A stretch of 64,000 bases of DNA from Solidesulfovibrio sp. (GTDB lineage: Bacteria; Desulfobacterota; Desulfovibrionia; Desulfovibrionales; Desulfovibrionaceae), in contig NZ_JBCFBA010000022.1 in the NCBI RefSeq assembly GCF_038562415.1, forward strand, positions 1 to 64,000, in the 5' to 3' direction. The number at the start of each line of letters is the position of its first letter. The first letter of the stretch is position 1. The position numbers were made by a program, and so were the translations under genes. Below, piece after piece: positions 52,484 through 63,743 of the stretch. The notes below the pieces were generated by a model. The model did no database searches and had not been told where the DNA came from. It saw nothing but the letters and a program-made list of their open reading frames with translations.

Positions 52484-52945
52484 CTAAGCCGTGTCGGCCT
52501 CGCCGGCCTCGTCGTCGGCCAGGGCCAGATGGTCCAGGATCAGGCCGTAAAAACCGATGCCGTCGGCGGATTGATGGTGCCAGCCCAGGTGGTTGCCGCA
52601 GATGGCGCATATGCCCATCTGCCACTGGCCGTCCGACGGCGTGGAAAAATCCAGGGCGAAATGCCCGAGTGGCGTACAGCCCGGGGCCAGGGAAAAAAGC
52701 CCGACCTCCTGGGCGAGGCCATGCGGCCCCGGCATCCGGTGGCGGTGGGAACCGGCCACGGCGATGCGATGGCTGGCGCGGGTCACGTCGGCACCGCACT
52801 GGGCGCAGACGAACCGGTCGCCCTTGGCCAATTCCGTGTTGGTCAGGACCGGCTTTTCCGGCAATACCGGCGTTTCCTCGTCCGCTTCGTCCCAGGACAG
52901 GACGATGGGCGGGGTGGTGGCGAACAGTGTCAGATGTTTGTCCAT
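52484..52945 (-). CDS. Cereblon-like CULT-domain protein, paralogue 1
   Basis: The 153-residue protein has a CULT (cereblon thalidomide-binding) domain in residues about 45-142. Zinc ligands are Cys47, Cys50, Cys113 and Cys116 in CAQC and CAIC, and the fold markers IAVAGSHRHR, CGNHLGW and GFYGLILDHL are present. Of the three tryptophans forming the ligand cage, Trp108 and Trp122 (14 apart) are present, but the first position, six before Trp108, is Thr102. The N-terminal 45 residues are variable. ATG 52945 was preferred over a longer frame into 53290. Function in bacteria is unknown; characterised single-domain bacterial members bind uridine-like and glutarimide ligands. Confidence 0.78.
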   Translation of the reverse strand: MDKHLTLFATTPPIVLSWDEADEETPVLPEKPVLTNTELAKGDRFVCAQCGADVTRASHRIAVAGSHRHRMPGPHGLAQEVGLFSLAPGCTPLGHFALDFSTPSDGQWQMGICAICGNHLGWHHQSADGIGFYGLILDHLALADDEAGEADTA

Positions 52946-53139
52946 GGGGCCCTCCCTCGGGCCGCGTGGGCCGCGGGACCGGCGTTTTTTACCTGGTTCG
53001 TCGCGGTCGGCCGTCTTTTTCGGACTCTTTTGGTCTGGGTACAGATAGCCATGATCCCCTTGTTGACAAGTGCCATGCAGCATTCGTGCCGTGGGAGTGG
53101 CATTCCGGCCAAGGGAAGGGCGGGCGCGAATCGTCCGCT

Positions 53140-53152
53140 TGGCCGCCGGAGG
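53140..53152 (+). repeat. Short dispersed motif TGGCCGCCGGAGG
   Basis: Near-exact copy of the motif at 186-199, in the gap between CULT paralogues 1 and 2. Copies between paralogous genes could promote their duplication or rearrangement. Confidence 0.5.
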
Positions 53153-53175
53153 GGCGCTCCGATCCTTGTCCCAGG

Positions 53176-53586
53176 CTAGGGCAGGGCCTTGAGGCGGTCG
53201 AGGACCAGCGCGAAAAAACCGAGATCCCGGGACGACTGGTAGCGCCAGCCCAGGTGCGCGCCGCAGGTGGCGCAAAAGGCGGTCTGCCACACGCCGTCGT
53301 CCTCGCCGGTGTAGTCGAGGCGGAACTGCCCGACGGTCCGGCAGCCCGGAGCCAGGGAGTAGCAGCCCACGTCCTCGGCCACGCCGCCGGCGGAGGGGAA
53401 GGTGTGCTTGTGGCGGCCAGCCACGGCGATGCGCATGGCGGCCTGGGTCACTTCCACCGCGCAGGCGGCGCAGGCGATGCGGTCGGCCTGGGCCAGCGCG
53501 GGATTGTCGAAGACCGGGGTGGTCTTGTGTTCAAGGGTCAGGTCATCTGCCGTTTGAGCGGAAAAAAGGGCGCTAAAGGCGTACAC
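53176..53586 (-). CDS. Cereblon-like CULT-domain protein, paralogue 2
   Basis: The 136-residue protein starts at GTG 53586 with AGGAG six bases upstream; an in-frame TTG at 53673 lacks a site. It shares the layout of paralogue 1: a variable N-terminus, then CAAC (Cys39, Cys42), IAVAGRHKH, CATC (Cys105, Cys108), HLGWRY and GFFALVLDRL. Cage tryptophans are Trp100 and Trp114; the first is replaced by Gly94. It reads in the same direction as paralogue 1 but 230 bp away, so each probably has its own promoter. Confidence 0.76.
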   Translation of the reverse strand: MYAFSALFSAQTADDLTLEHKTTPVFDNPALAQADRIACAACAVEVTQAAMRIAVAGRHKHTFPSAGGVAEDVGCYSLAPGCRTVGQFRLDYTGEDDGVWQTAFCATCGAHLGWRYQSSRDLGFFALVLDRLKALP

Positions 53587-53720
53587 ACGAAGCTCCTTGG
53601 ACCGATACGGAAAATCCGGTCCGTTGCAGTTTGCATTGCCCCAAAAAGAGGCTAACGAAAGCGGTTCCGTCAAGTTAAAAAAAGCGTATGACCCGGCCCG
53701 GGCCCGGTGAGGCCGGGAAC

Positions 53721-53755
53721 GCCGGCGGCCGCGCTTGCGTGTCGCGGCCGCCGGC
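53721..53755 (-). terminator. 13-bp hairpin after CULT paralogue 3
   Basis: GCCGGCGGCCGCG (53721-53733) pairs perfectly with CGCGGCCGCCGGC (53743-53755) around a 9-nt loop, directly beyond the stop of the gene at 53759. It separates paralogue 3 from paralogue 2. Confidence 0.65.
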
Positions 53756-53758
53756 TGG

Positions 53759-54109
53759 TCAATGATCCGAGGCTGTTGGCGGAGTCGCGCCGGAGACGAG
53801 TCGATCCAGGATCAGGCCGAAAAAAAATCCGCCGGCCGTCCGGTCGTACCGCCAGCCCAGGTGCTCCCCGCAGGCCGCGCACACCGCCACCCGCCAGGCC
53901 GTGCCGGCAAACCAGGAAAATGCCGGACTGGCCGCGCCCGTGGCCGCAACCCCCGGCGCGGCGGCGAAACAGCCGATCTCGAAGACCCGGCCATACGGAT
54001 TGGCGAAGACGTGGTGATGCGAGCCGGCCACCGCGATGCGCTGGCGCTCCTCGGTGATGGCGGCCCGGCAGGCGGCGCAGAGCAGGGGTGGCGGGAGGTG
54101 TCGCGCCAC
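53759..54109 (-). CDS. Cereblon-like CULT-domain protein, paralogue 3 (complete Trp cage)
   Basis: From GTG 54109 the protein is 116 residues; the open frame continues to 54313, through a low-complexity stretch and over the start of the divergent gene, so the true start is uncertain. Zinc cysteines are CAAC (11, 14) and CAAC (77, 80). All three cage tryptophans are present in SWFAGTAW and HLGWRY (Trp66, Trp72, Trp86). The spacing of 6 and 14 is the same as in human cereblon (380, 386, 400). FANPYGRVFEIG and GGFFFGLILDRL complete the domain. It is therefore the one likely to bind a cereblon-type ligand. Confidence 0.72.
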   Translation of the reverse strand: MARHLPPPLLCAACRAAITEERQRIAVAGSHHHVFANPYGRVFEIGCFAAAPGVAATGAASPAFSWFAGTAWRVAVCAACGEHLGWRYDRTAGGFFFGLILDRLVSGATPPTASDH

Positions 54110-54272
54110 GGCGCGCCTGTCCGGGCCGGGGGCTCGTCCCGGTCCGGTCGGCCCGTCCGAGGCCTCTCGCGCCCGTCGCCCCGGGCCGCCGGCCGGATTT
54201 ACATCCGCGTCCCGGTGGTTATAGAGTGACCGACACGCCGCGAGCCGGCCGGCGGACGCCCCCTCGGCCCAA

Positions 54273-55313
54273 ATGATGCGGTTTCGCAAGCGGTTTTTCA
54301 TGCGCCAATACATCGGTCACTTGAGTGTCAACGATCCCCTGCACGCCTGGCTTCGCGACGCCGTCCTGCCTCAGCTGGTCCAGCCGGCGCGCGACCCGCG
54401 CTTTCGGGTCTTCCGGATTTCCGCCGCAACCGACGTCTACCTCTACGAGGACAAATGGAGCGGCGCCCGGCTGGCGGGCAAGTTCTACGCCCGGTCCCGG
54501 GGCCTCAACGGCAGCAACGCGCCCCAGTCCGCCCGCCACGAATACGACGCCCTGGCCTATCTGCGCGGCCTGGGCTTCGACTCCCCGCCGGACTACGTCG
54601 CCCGGCCGCTGGGCGTCAAGGAGGACCTCGGCGACCTGCTCGTCACGGAACTCGTGGACGGCGAGCCGCTCGACGCGCTCATCGACGGCGCCCTGCGCGA
54701 CGGGCGTGTCGAGCGGCTCTACCGCAAGCTCGGCGGCCTGGCCCGTTTCCTGGCCCGGCTGCACAACCGCCTGGCCGGGCCGGACCGCGTGGACTTCGCC
54801 CCCACCCAGGCCTATTTCGACCGCGTGGTCGGCTACCTGGCCGCCACCGGCGCCGTGTCCCCAAGGCGCGCCGAGCGGCTCTACGGCCTTGGCCACGCCT
54901 ACGCCGGCCACCCGGCCTACTGGCAGGACGCGCGCGTGCTGGTCCACGGCGACGCCACGCCCTCGAATTTCCTCTTCGGCCGGGCCCAGGACGTCTTCGT
55001 CATCGACCTCGAGCGCATCCACCGCGACGACCGGGTCTACGACGTGGGCCGGCTGTGCGGCGAGCTCAAGCACTGTTTCCTGCGCTCCACCGGCGACCCG
55101 GACCGGGCCGAGCCGTTCATCGGCCATTTCCTGTGGGAATACGCCGGGCATTTCCCGGACCGGGAGCCGACCTTCGCCGCCATCACGGCCCGGCTGCCCT
55201 TTTACCTGGGCCTGACGCTGCTGCGCATCGCCCGAAACGGCTGGCTCGACGAGGCCTATAGGCGGCTGCTCGTCCACGAGGCCAGGAAAATTCTCGGGGG
55301 AGGCCTGGCATGA
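54273..55313 (+). CDS. APH-like phosphotransferase
   Basis: The 346-residue protein has the kinase fold of aminoglycoside/choline phosphotransferases: the catalytic loop VLVHGDATPSNFLFG with Asp and Asn, and VIDLERIHRDDRVYDVGRL with the metal-binding Asp. An N-terminal lobe with LAGKFYARS (likely ATP lysine) precedes it. Its substrate is unknown, and the family ranges from drug resistance to sugar and lipid-precursor kinases. An alternative start is ATG 54300. It overlaps the HAD hydrolase gene by ATGA, suggesting a kinase/phosphatase pair acting on related metabolites. Confidence 0.82.
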   Translation: MMRFRKRFFMRQYIGHLSVNDPLHAWLRDAVLPQLVQPARDPRFRVFRISAATDVYLYEDKWSGARLAGKFYARSRGLNGSNAPQSARHEYDALAYLRGLGFDSPPDYVARPLGVKEDLGDLLVTELVDGEPLDALIDGALRDGRVERLYRKLGGLARFLARLHNRLAGPDRVDFAPTQAYFDRVVGYLAATGAVSPRRAERLYGLGHAYAGHPAYWQDARVLVHGDATPSNFLFGRAQDVFVIDLERIHRDDRVYDVGRLCGELKHCFLRSTGDPDRAEPFIGHFLWEYAGHFPDREPTFAAITARLPFYLGLTLLRIARNGWLDEAYRRLLVHEARKILGGGLA

Positions 55314-56056
55314 AGGTTCGGGGCATCATTTTCGACCTCAACGGCACGCTCATCGACATCAACACCGACGAGGGCAACGAGCAGATCTACCGCTCCATCA
55401 GCCACCTGCTCAAGTACTACGGCATCCGCACCAGCCGAGGCGACGTGCGCGAGGGCTACTACCAGATCATGAAGGACCAGCGCCGGCGCGGCGGCGAGGA
55501 GTTCCCGGAGTTCGACGCCGTGGCCGTGTGGCGCGAATTCGTCCTCTCCCGCGCCGCCCGTTCCGGGGCGGTCATCCCCAAAAACAAGCTGGCCGTGCTG
55601 CCGCATTTCCTGGCCGAGCTCTACCGCGGCATCTCGCTCAATCGCCTGGAGCTCTATCCCGACGTGCGCGAGGTCCTCGACGAGCTGCGGCCCAACTACC
55701 GCCTGGCCACGGTCAGCGACGCCCAGTCCGTCTGGGCCGTGCCCGAGATGCGCATGGTGGGCCTCGACGGCTATTTCTTCCCGGTGATCGTCTCCGGCGA
55801 CTTCGGCTTTCGCAAGCCCGACCAGCGGCTGTTCGCCACGGCGCTTCGGCGCATGCACCTGCCGGCCGAGGAGGTGGTCTTCGTGGGCAACGACATGTAC
55901 CGCGACATCGCCGGCGCCCGCCAGGCCGGCCTGCGCACGGTCTTTTTCGCCACCGGCCAGGGCCAGCAGTCCATGGACGGCGTCGAAGCCCATTACAACA
56001 TCTACCGCTTCGCCGAGCTGCGCGCCGCCATTCGTTTTTTCGAGGAACAGGCCTAG
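55310..56056 (+). CDS. HAD-superfamily hydrolase with DxNGT variant
   Basis: The 248-residue protein has the HAD Rossmann fold: FDLNGTLID with nucleophile Asp9, LATVSDA, FGFRKPDQRLF with the lysine, and VVFVGNDMYRDIAGARQAG with the metal Asp. Position 11, normally the acid/base Asp of phosphatases (DxD), is Asn, as in a minority of HAD proteins, so its activity may differ from a plain phosphatase. Start ATG 55310 overlaps the kinase-like gene by 4 bp. The next gene begins 78 bp later, after a repeat copy. Confidence 0.83.
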   Translation: MKVRGIIFDLNGTLIDINTDEGNEQIYRSISHLLKYYGIRTSRGDVREGYYQIMKDQRRRGGEEFPEFDAVAVWREFVLSRAARSGAVIPKNKLAVLPHFLAELYRGISLNRLELYPDVREVLDELRPNYRLATVSDAQSVWAVPEMRMVGLDGYFFPVIVSGDFGFRKPDQRLFATALRRMHLPAEEVVFVGNDMYRDIAGARQAGLRTVFFATGQGQQSMDGVEAHYNIYRFAELRAAIRFFEEQA

Positions 56057-56076
56057 GGGGACGGGGGAGGGGAAAT

Positions 56077-56090
56077 GCCTCCGGCGGCCA
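56077..56090 (-). repeat. Short dispersed motif, inverted copy
   Basis: GCCTCCGGCGGCCA is the reverse complement of the motif at 186-199. It lies between the HAD and methyltransferase genes, within a GC-rich dyad-bearing stretch 56057-56130. Confidence 0.55.
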
Positions 56091-56134
56091 GGAGGGGCCG
56101 GGGGCCCCTTCTGGACCACCCCGTCCTGGGGGGG

Positions 56135-56761
56135 ATGATGTACTGGGACGAAAGTTCAAGCGTTCCTTCAAGTTTGTTGTTGGATGCCAGGATTGCCGCC
56201 TACTTGCGGCCAGGGGACCGGGTGCTCGACATCGGTTGCGGGGCGGGGCGGATCCTGGGGGAGCTGGCCGGCCAGGGCTTTCGCGTCGTGGGCGCGGACC
56301 GCAACACGGCCAGCCTGGTCCAGGCCCGGGCCAGGGGGCTGGCCGTCGTGCGGGCCGACGCGGCCGCCTTGCCCTTTGGGGAGGGCCGTTTCGACGCCGC
56401 CGTGCTCCACGCCGTGCTGACGACCCTGCCCACGCCGGAAAGCCGTCGCGCCGTGCTGGCCGAAGCCCGCCGGCTGGGCTGCCGGCTGCTGTGCCTGGCC
56501 GATTTCCTCCGGAACTGGGACCTGCCGTATTACAGGGCCCGCTACGAGGCCGGCCAGGCCGAAACCGGCGAACGGGGGAGCTTCGTCGTGCGCGAGGCCG
56601 GGGAAGTGCTCTACGTCGCCCACCACTTCAGCCTGGCGGAACTGACGGGCCTGCTGGGCCAGGCCGGCTACGCCGTGGCCTTTGCCGACACGCCCGTGGT
56701 GACCACCCGCTCGGGCAAGCGGGTGCGGGGCGTGGTCGCGGCCGCCCTGGCCGAACATTGA
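56135..56761 (+). CDS. SAM-dependent methyltransferase
   Basis: The protein is 208 residues from ATG 56135 (or 56138). The SAM site reads RVLDIGCGAGRILGELAGQG, followed by VVGADRN and the motif-4 region FDAAVLHAVLTTLP. A longer frame from 56075 would be made of repeat sequence and is rejected. Substrate unknown. It lies between the HAD gene and proA, all in one direction, but with gaps of 60-80 bp. Confidence 0.82.
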   Translation: MMYWDESSSVPSSLLLDARIAAYLRPGDRVLDIGCGAGRILGELAGQGFRVVGADRNTASLVQARARGLAVVRADAAALPFGEGRFDAAVLHAVLTTLPTPESRRAVLAEARRLGCRLLCLADFLRNWDLPYYRARYEAGQAETGERGSFVVREAGEVLYVAHHFSLAELTGLLGQAGYAVAFADTPVVTTRSGKRVRGVVAAALAEH

Positions 56762-56823
56762 CTTTTGCCGGTTTGGACGGTTACACGATCCTTTTTTCGC
56801 CGCAGCCGAAAGGAGCCTTTCCC

Positions 56824-58083
<1,260 letters not shown>

Positions 58084-58099
58084 GCTCCGGTTCGAGGGT

Positions 58100-58783
58100 A
58101 TGTCCCATCCCGTGATCGGCATTTTCGGCGGCACGTTCAATCCCGTGCATGTGGGCCATGTGCGTGCCGCCATCGAAGTGGCCGAGGCGCTCGGGCTTGC
58201 CGCCGTGGAATTCGTGCCCGCCGCCCGGCCGCCCCACAAGGGCGGCGAGCCGTTGCTCGATTTCGCCCTGCGCCTGCGCCTGTGCCGGCTGGCCCTGGGC
58301 GACCTGCCCGGCTTTTCCGTCAATGCCATGGAAGCCGACCGGCCGGGCCCGTCCTACACCCGCGACACCCTGGAGACCCTCGGCCGGCAACGGCCGGACG
58401 AGGAGTTCTGTTTCATCCTGGGCATGGGCGATCTGCTCAGCCTGCCGACCTGGAAGGACGGGCTGAACCTTGGCCGGCTGGCCCACCTGGCCGTCCATGC
58501 CCGGGAAGGGCTCGGGCTGCCGCATTTTCGCGCCTTTGTCGCCGAGCGGGCCGCGGCCATGGGGGCCGTGCCCACGTCCGAGCCCGCGGTCTGGGGCCTG
58601 CCCGGCGGGCGACGCCTGACCTACGTGCCCGTCTCCCGGCTGGATGTCTCGTCCTCGGACATCCGGGAGCGTTGGCGGCGGGGCGGGCGCATCCACGGCC
58701 TTGTCAGCGAGGCCGTGCGGCATGAACTCGACAACCACGCCGCGGCGCTCCGTGCCGGTTGGGGCCGGCCGGCGCCGGCGTGA
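58100..58783 (+). CDS. nadD: Nicotinate-nucleotide adenylyltransferase
   Basis: The 227-residue protein makes nicotinate adenine dinucleotide in NAD synthesis. The start VIGIFGGTFNPVHVGH is the nucleotidyltransferase signature with its histidines. PAARPPHK and, near the C-terminus, RLDVSSSDIRERWRRG (the ISSTxIR-type motif) complete it. The gene order proA-nadD is common in bacteria. Its stop overlaps the start of the next gene (GTGA). Confidence 0.94.
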   Translation: MSHPVIGIFGGTFNPVHVGHVRAAIEVAEALGLAAVEFVPAARPPHKGGEPLLDFALRLRLCRLALGDLPGFSVNAMEADRPGPSYTRDTLETLGRQRPDEEFCFILGMGDLLSLPTWKDGLNLGRLAHLAVHAREGLGLPHFRAFVAERAAAMGAVPTSEPAVWGLPGGRRLTYVPVSRLDVSSSDIRERWRRGGRIHGLVSEAVRHELDNHAAALRAGWGRPAPA

Positions 58784-60009
58784 TCCCGGGAAGACGTATC
58801 TTGCAAAGCACCGCCGTTTCCGTCCGCCGCGTCGTCTACGCCCTGTCCTCGTTGCTGTTCGTGACGCTTCTCATGGCGCCGACCCTGGATACGTTCCTCA
58901 AGTTCGCTCCGCGCACCCTCGTGGCCGAATCGAGCACGGCCAAACTCCTCAGCCCGACCCTCGACCCCGACACCTGGGCCAAATGGTTCAACACCGTGCG
59001 CCGGGGCTACCTGGAGCGCCATTACAACCTGCGCACCACGCTCATCACCTGGAACAGCTTCCTGGACACCTTCGTCCTGGCCTCCACCTCGGCCAATTCC
59101 CAGGTGGTGGTCGGCAAGGACCACTGGCTGTTTTTGGCCCAGGACGGCTCGCGCAACATCATCGAGGACGCCCGGTCATCCGATCCCCTGCCCGAGCCGT
59201 CCGTGGACGTCGTGGCCCGGGAGCTGGAACGGCGCCGGCAGTGGCTGGCCGCCCGCGGCATCCGCTATCTCGTCGTCGTCGCGCCCAACAAAAATACCGT
59301 CTACCCGGAAAAGCTGCCCGAGCCCCTGCGGCCGCGCAAGCCCCAGGGCCACCTGGCCCAACTCGTCGACTACGTGCGCGAGCAGACCCAGGTGGATATC
59401 GTGGACGTGACCACGGCGATCCTGGAGCAAAAAAAGCGCAACCAGGTCTTCTACATCACGGACAGCCACTGGAACGCCCACGGCGCCTTCGCGGCCTACC
59501 TGGAGATCATGAAGCACCTGGTCAAGGATTTCCCGAACATCAAACCGCTTGACCCATCCCGGTTCGAAGTGGAGCGGTTCGACTGGCTGCCGGGTGATCT
59601 GGCCAACATGATCGGGCTCTCCGACCACCTCAAGGAAGACCGCATCATGTATGTCAACAAGGACTGGTACACGGCCAGGGGCGCCTCCTATTTCGGCCCC
59701 ATGGACCCGCATTACTTCGAGGAGCCGCAGTATTCCTTCACCGGCAATCCCTCCCTGCCCAGTGCCATCGTCTTCCACGACTCCTTCTGGTGGGAGCTGC
59801 TGCCCTTCCTGGCCGAAGCCTTCGACAAGGGCCTGTATGTCTGGCTGCGCCCCCAAAGCGAGACCGAATTCCGCTTTTTCGACACCGCCCTGATCGAAAA
59901 GGAGAAACCGGACATCGTCATCGACGAGTACACCGAGCGCTACATCCTGCCGCCCCTGCGCGGACGGTTCCAGATCAAAAACGATGTGGCCGCCGTGCCT
60001 GGAAAATAG
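58780..60009 (+). CDS. AlgX/AlgJ-like SGNH O-acetyltransferase-type protein
   Basis: The 409-residue protein has one N-terminal membrane helix (about 16-35, ALSSLLFVTLLMA) and a large periplasmic domain resembling AlgX/AlgJ (DHHW family). YITDSHWNAHGAFAAY supplies the Asp-His pair and VFHDSFWW the catalytic serine. Such proteins transfer acetyl groups to exported polysaccharides. The start at GTG 58780 overlaps the nadD stop in GTGA, whereas a TTG start at 58759 would overlap further. No membrane-bound O-acyltransferase gene lies nearby. Confidence 0.82.
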   Translation: MIPGRRILQSTAVSVRRVVYALSSLLFVTLLMAPTLDTFLKFAPRTLVAESSTAKLLSPTLDPDTWAKWFNTVRRGYLERHYNLRTTLITWNSFLDTFVLASTSANSQVVVGKDHWLFLAQDGSRNIIEDARSSDPLPEPSVDVVARELERRRQWLAARGIRYLVVVAPNKNTVYPEKLPEPLRPRKPQGHLAQLVDYVREQTQVDIVDVTTAILEQKKRNQVFYITDSHWNAHGAFAAYLEIMKHLVKDFPNIKPLDPSRFEVERFDWLPGDLANMIGLSDHLKEDRIMYVNKDWYTARGASYFGPMDPHYFEEPQYSFTGNPSLPSAIVFHDSFWWELLPFLAEAFDKGLYVWLRPQSETEFRFFDTALIEKEKPDIVIDEYTERYILPPLRGRFQIKNDVAAVPGK

Positions 60010-60213
60010 CCTCGGTGGCCGGCCGGCGCCTTTACAACCGGCCTGGGAATACGTACAGGGATAAGGGAAACAGAGTCACGCCGCGCCCCGCCCCGCGCCA
60101 GGAGTGCCCTCGCTTTTTATGGAACACGACACCGCCGTCTCGTTCCCGGCCGATTCCCCGGAACCTCCGCAACCTTCCGTCCCGCGCCCAGCCTCGCCAG
60201 GGGGGATGCGCCC

Positions 60214-61278
60214 ATGGTGACGCTGGTTGTCGCCGTAAGCCTGGCCATTTGCGTGTCCGCCTTTTGCTCCATGAGCGAGGCGGCCCTGTACGCCGTGCCC
60301 TGGAGCTGGATCGAGCGCCTGCGCAAGGATGGCCGCCAAAGCGGCGAGATCCTCTACAACCTGCGCTCCAACGTGGAAAAACCCATCACCGCCATCCTGA
60401 CGTGCAACACCATCGCCAACACCGCCGGCGCGGCCGTGGCCGGCGCGGCCGGGGCGGCGGTCTTCGGCCCGGACGAGCTGTGGCTTTTCACCGCCGGCTT
60501 CACCGTGCTCATCCTGGCCTTCGGCGAAATCCTGCCCAAGACCGTGGGCGTGACCTACAGCCGTTCGGTTTCCGTGCTCATCGCCGCGCCCATGAAATAC
60601 ATGATCCTGGCCCTGCTGCCCATCATCTGGGCGGGCGGCTGCCTGGCCAGGCTCGTTTCGGGCAAGCGCCGCGACCCGCTGTCCTCCGAGGAGGACCTGC
60701 GGGCCGTGGTCAGCCTCACCCGGCGCGAGGGCATCATCAAGCCCCTGGAAGAACTGTCCATAAAAAACATCCTGTCCCTGGACCGCAAGACGGCCAGCGA
60801 CATCATGACCCCGCGCACGGTGGTCTTTTCCCTGCCGGCGCAGATGACCGTGGCCGAGGCCCGGGGCATCCGCCGGGGCGTGTGGCCCCACAGCCGCATC
60901 CCGGTCTACGACGCCGACGATCCCGAAAACATCGTGGGCATCGTCTACCGCCGCGAGGTCCTCGAAGCCCTGGCCAACGACCAGGACGACGTGCGCCTGG
61001 CCGACCTCATGAAGCCCGTGCGCTTCGTGCTCGACACCATGACCCTCGATCGGGTATTGGTAAAATTTCTGGAATCGCGTATGCACCTCTTCGTCGTTCT
61101 CGACGAATACGGTGGGGTTTCCGGTGTGGTCAGCCTGGAGGACGTGCTGGAAGAGATCCTGGGCAAGGAAATCGTCGACGAAACGGACCAGGTGGCGGAC
61201 ATGCGGGAACTCGCCAAGACCCGGCGCGAGGAACTCCTGCGGCAGCGGCACGACCGCGAGGACGCCCCCATCCCCTAA
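60214..61278 (+). CDS. CNNM/CBS-domain membrane protein (HlyC/CorC-related)
   Basis: The 354-residue protein has an N-terminal CNNM membrane domain (helices about 3-22, 63-80, 88-105, 122-142; FGEILPKTVGV is the family signature). A CBS pair follows (DIMTPRTVVFSLPAQMTV ... YRREVLEA and LVKFLESRMHLFVVLDEYGGVSG). The C-terminal CorC transporter-associated domain is missing, and the protein ends after a charged tail. Relatives are linked to magnesium or sodium-dependent efflux. It lies 21 bp before ccmE, so it may be cotranscribed with the cytochrome c genes. Confidence 0.88.
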   Translation: MVTLVVAVSLAICVSAFCSMSEAALYAVPWSWIERLRKDGRQSGEILYNLRSNVEKPITAILTCNTIANTAGAAVAGAAGAAVFGPDELWLFTAGFTVLILAFGEILPKTVGVTYSRSVSVLIAAPMKYMILALLPIIWAGGCLARLVSGKRRDPLSSEEDLRAVVSLTRREGIIKPLEELSIKNILSLDRKTASDIMTPRTVVFSLPAQMTVAEARGIRRGVWPHSRIPVYDADDPENIVGIVYRREVLEALANDQDDVRLADLMKPVRFVLDTMTLDRVLVKFLESRMHLFVVLDEYGGVSGVVSLEDVLEEILGKEIVDETDQVADMRELAKTRREELLRQRHDREDAPIP

Positions 61279-61299
61279 GAACCCGATACGGAAGTGGTC

Positions 61300-61713
61300 A
61301 TGGCCAAAAAAAGCAACGCTCCCATGTACCTCGTCGCCCTGACCCTGTTTCTGGGCGGGCTGGGGTATCTGCTCTATTCGGGCCTGGGCGAGAACACCGC
61401 CTATTTCCTCAATGTCGCCGAGGCGCTGGCCATGAAGCCCGCCGACCTGTCCAAGGCCCGGCTTTTCGGCACCGTGGCCGAGGAGGGCATCGACCGGCCG
61501 GCCGACGCCATGGGCGTGAGCTTCCTGCTCGTGGACAAGGACCAGGCCGCCAAGGCCATCCGGGTGGACTTCAAGGGCGCCGTGCCCGACACCTTCAAGC
61601 CCGGCGTGGAGGTCATCGTGGAAGGCGGCGTCAATCCCGCCTCGGGCGCCTTCGCCGCGAGCACGCTCATGACCAAGTGCCCGTCGAAGTACCAGAAAGA
61701 AAACCGCGGCTGA
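61300..61713 (+). CDS. ccmE: Cytochrome c maturation heme chaperone CcmE (Cys variant)
   Basis: The 137-residue protein has a single N-terminal membrane helix (LVALTLFLGGLGYLLYSG) and the OB-fold of CcmE (LFGTVAEEGIDRP, VDFKGAVPDTFKPG, VIVEGG). In most bacteria a histidine in an HxxxY motif binds heme covalently; here the position is TKCPSKY, with Cys127 and Tyr131. This CxxxY variant is known from Desulfovibrio-type Ccm systems. ccmF and ccmA follow, so the gene belongs to the System I cytochrome c operon. Confidence 0.93.
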   Translation: MAKKSNAPMYLVALTLFLGGLGYLLYSGLGENTAYFLNVAEALAMKPADLSKARLFGTVAEEGIDRPADAMGVSFLLVDKDQAAKAIRVDFKGAVPDTFKPGVEVIVEGGVNPASGAFAASTLMTKCPSKYQKENRG

Positions 61714-61843
61714 GCATCCGGGCCGCCGCCGGCCGGTCGCCCGCGACCGGTTTGCGCCGGCGCGCCCGCCATCCCTTGCTCCCCATGCGCGCCGCGGCCA
61801 GGCCGGCCGGGCAGGGGGGCATTCGATCGACAAAGGAGCCTTG

Positions 61844-63742
<1,899 letters not shown>

Positions 63743-63743
63743 C

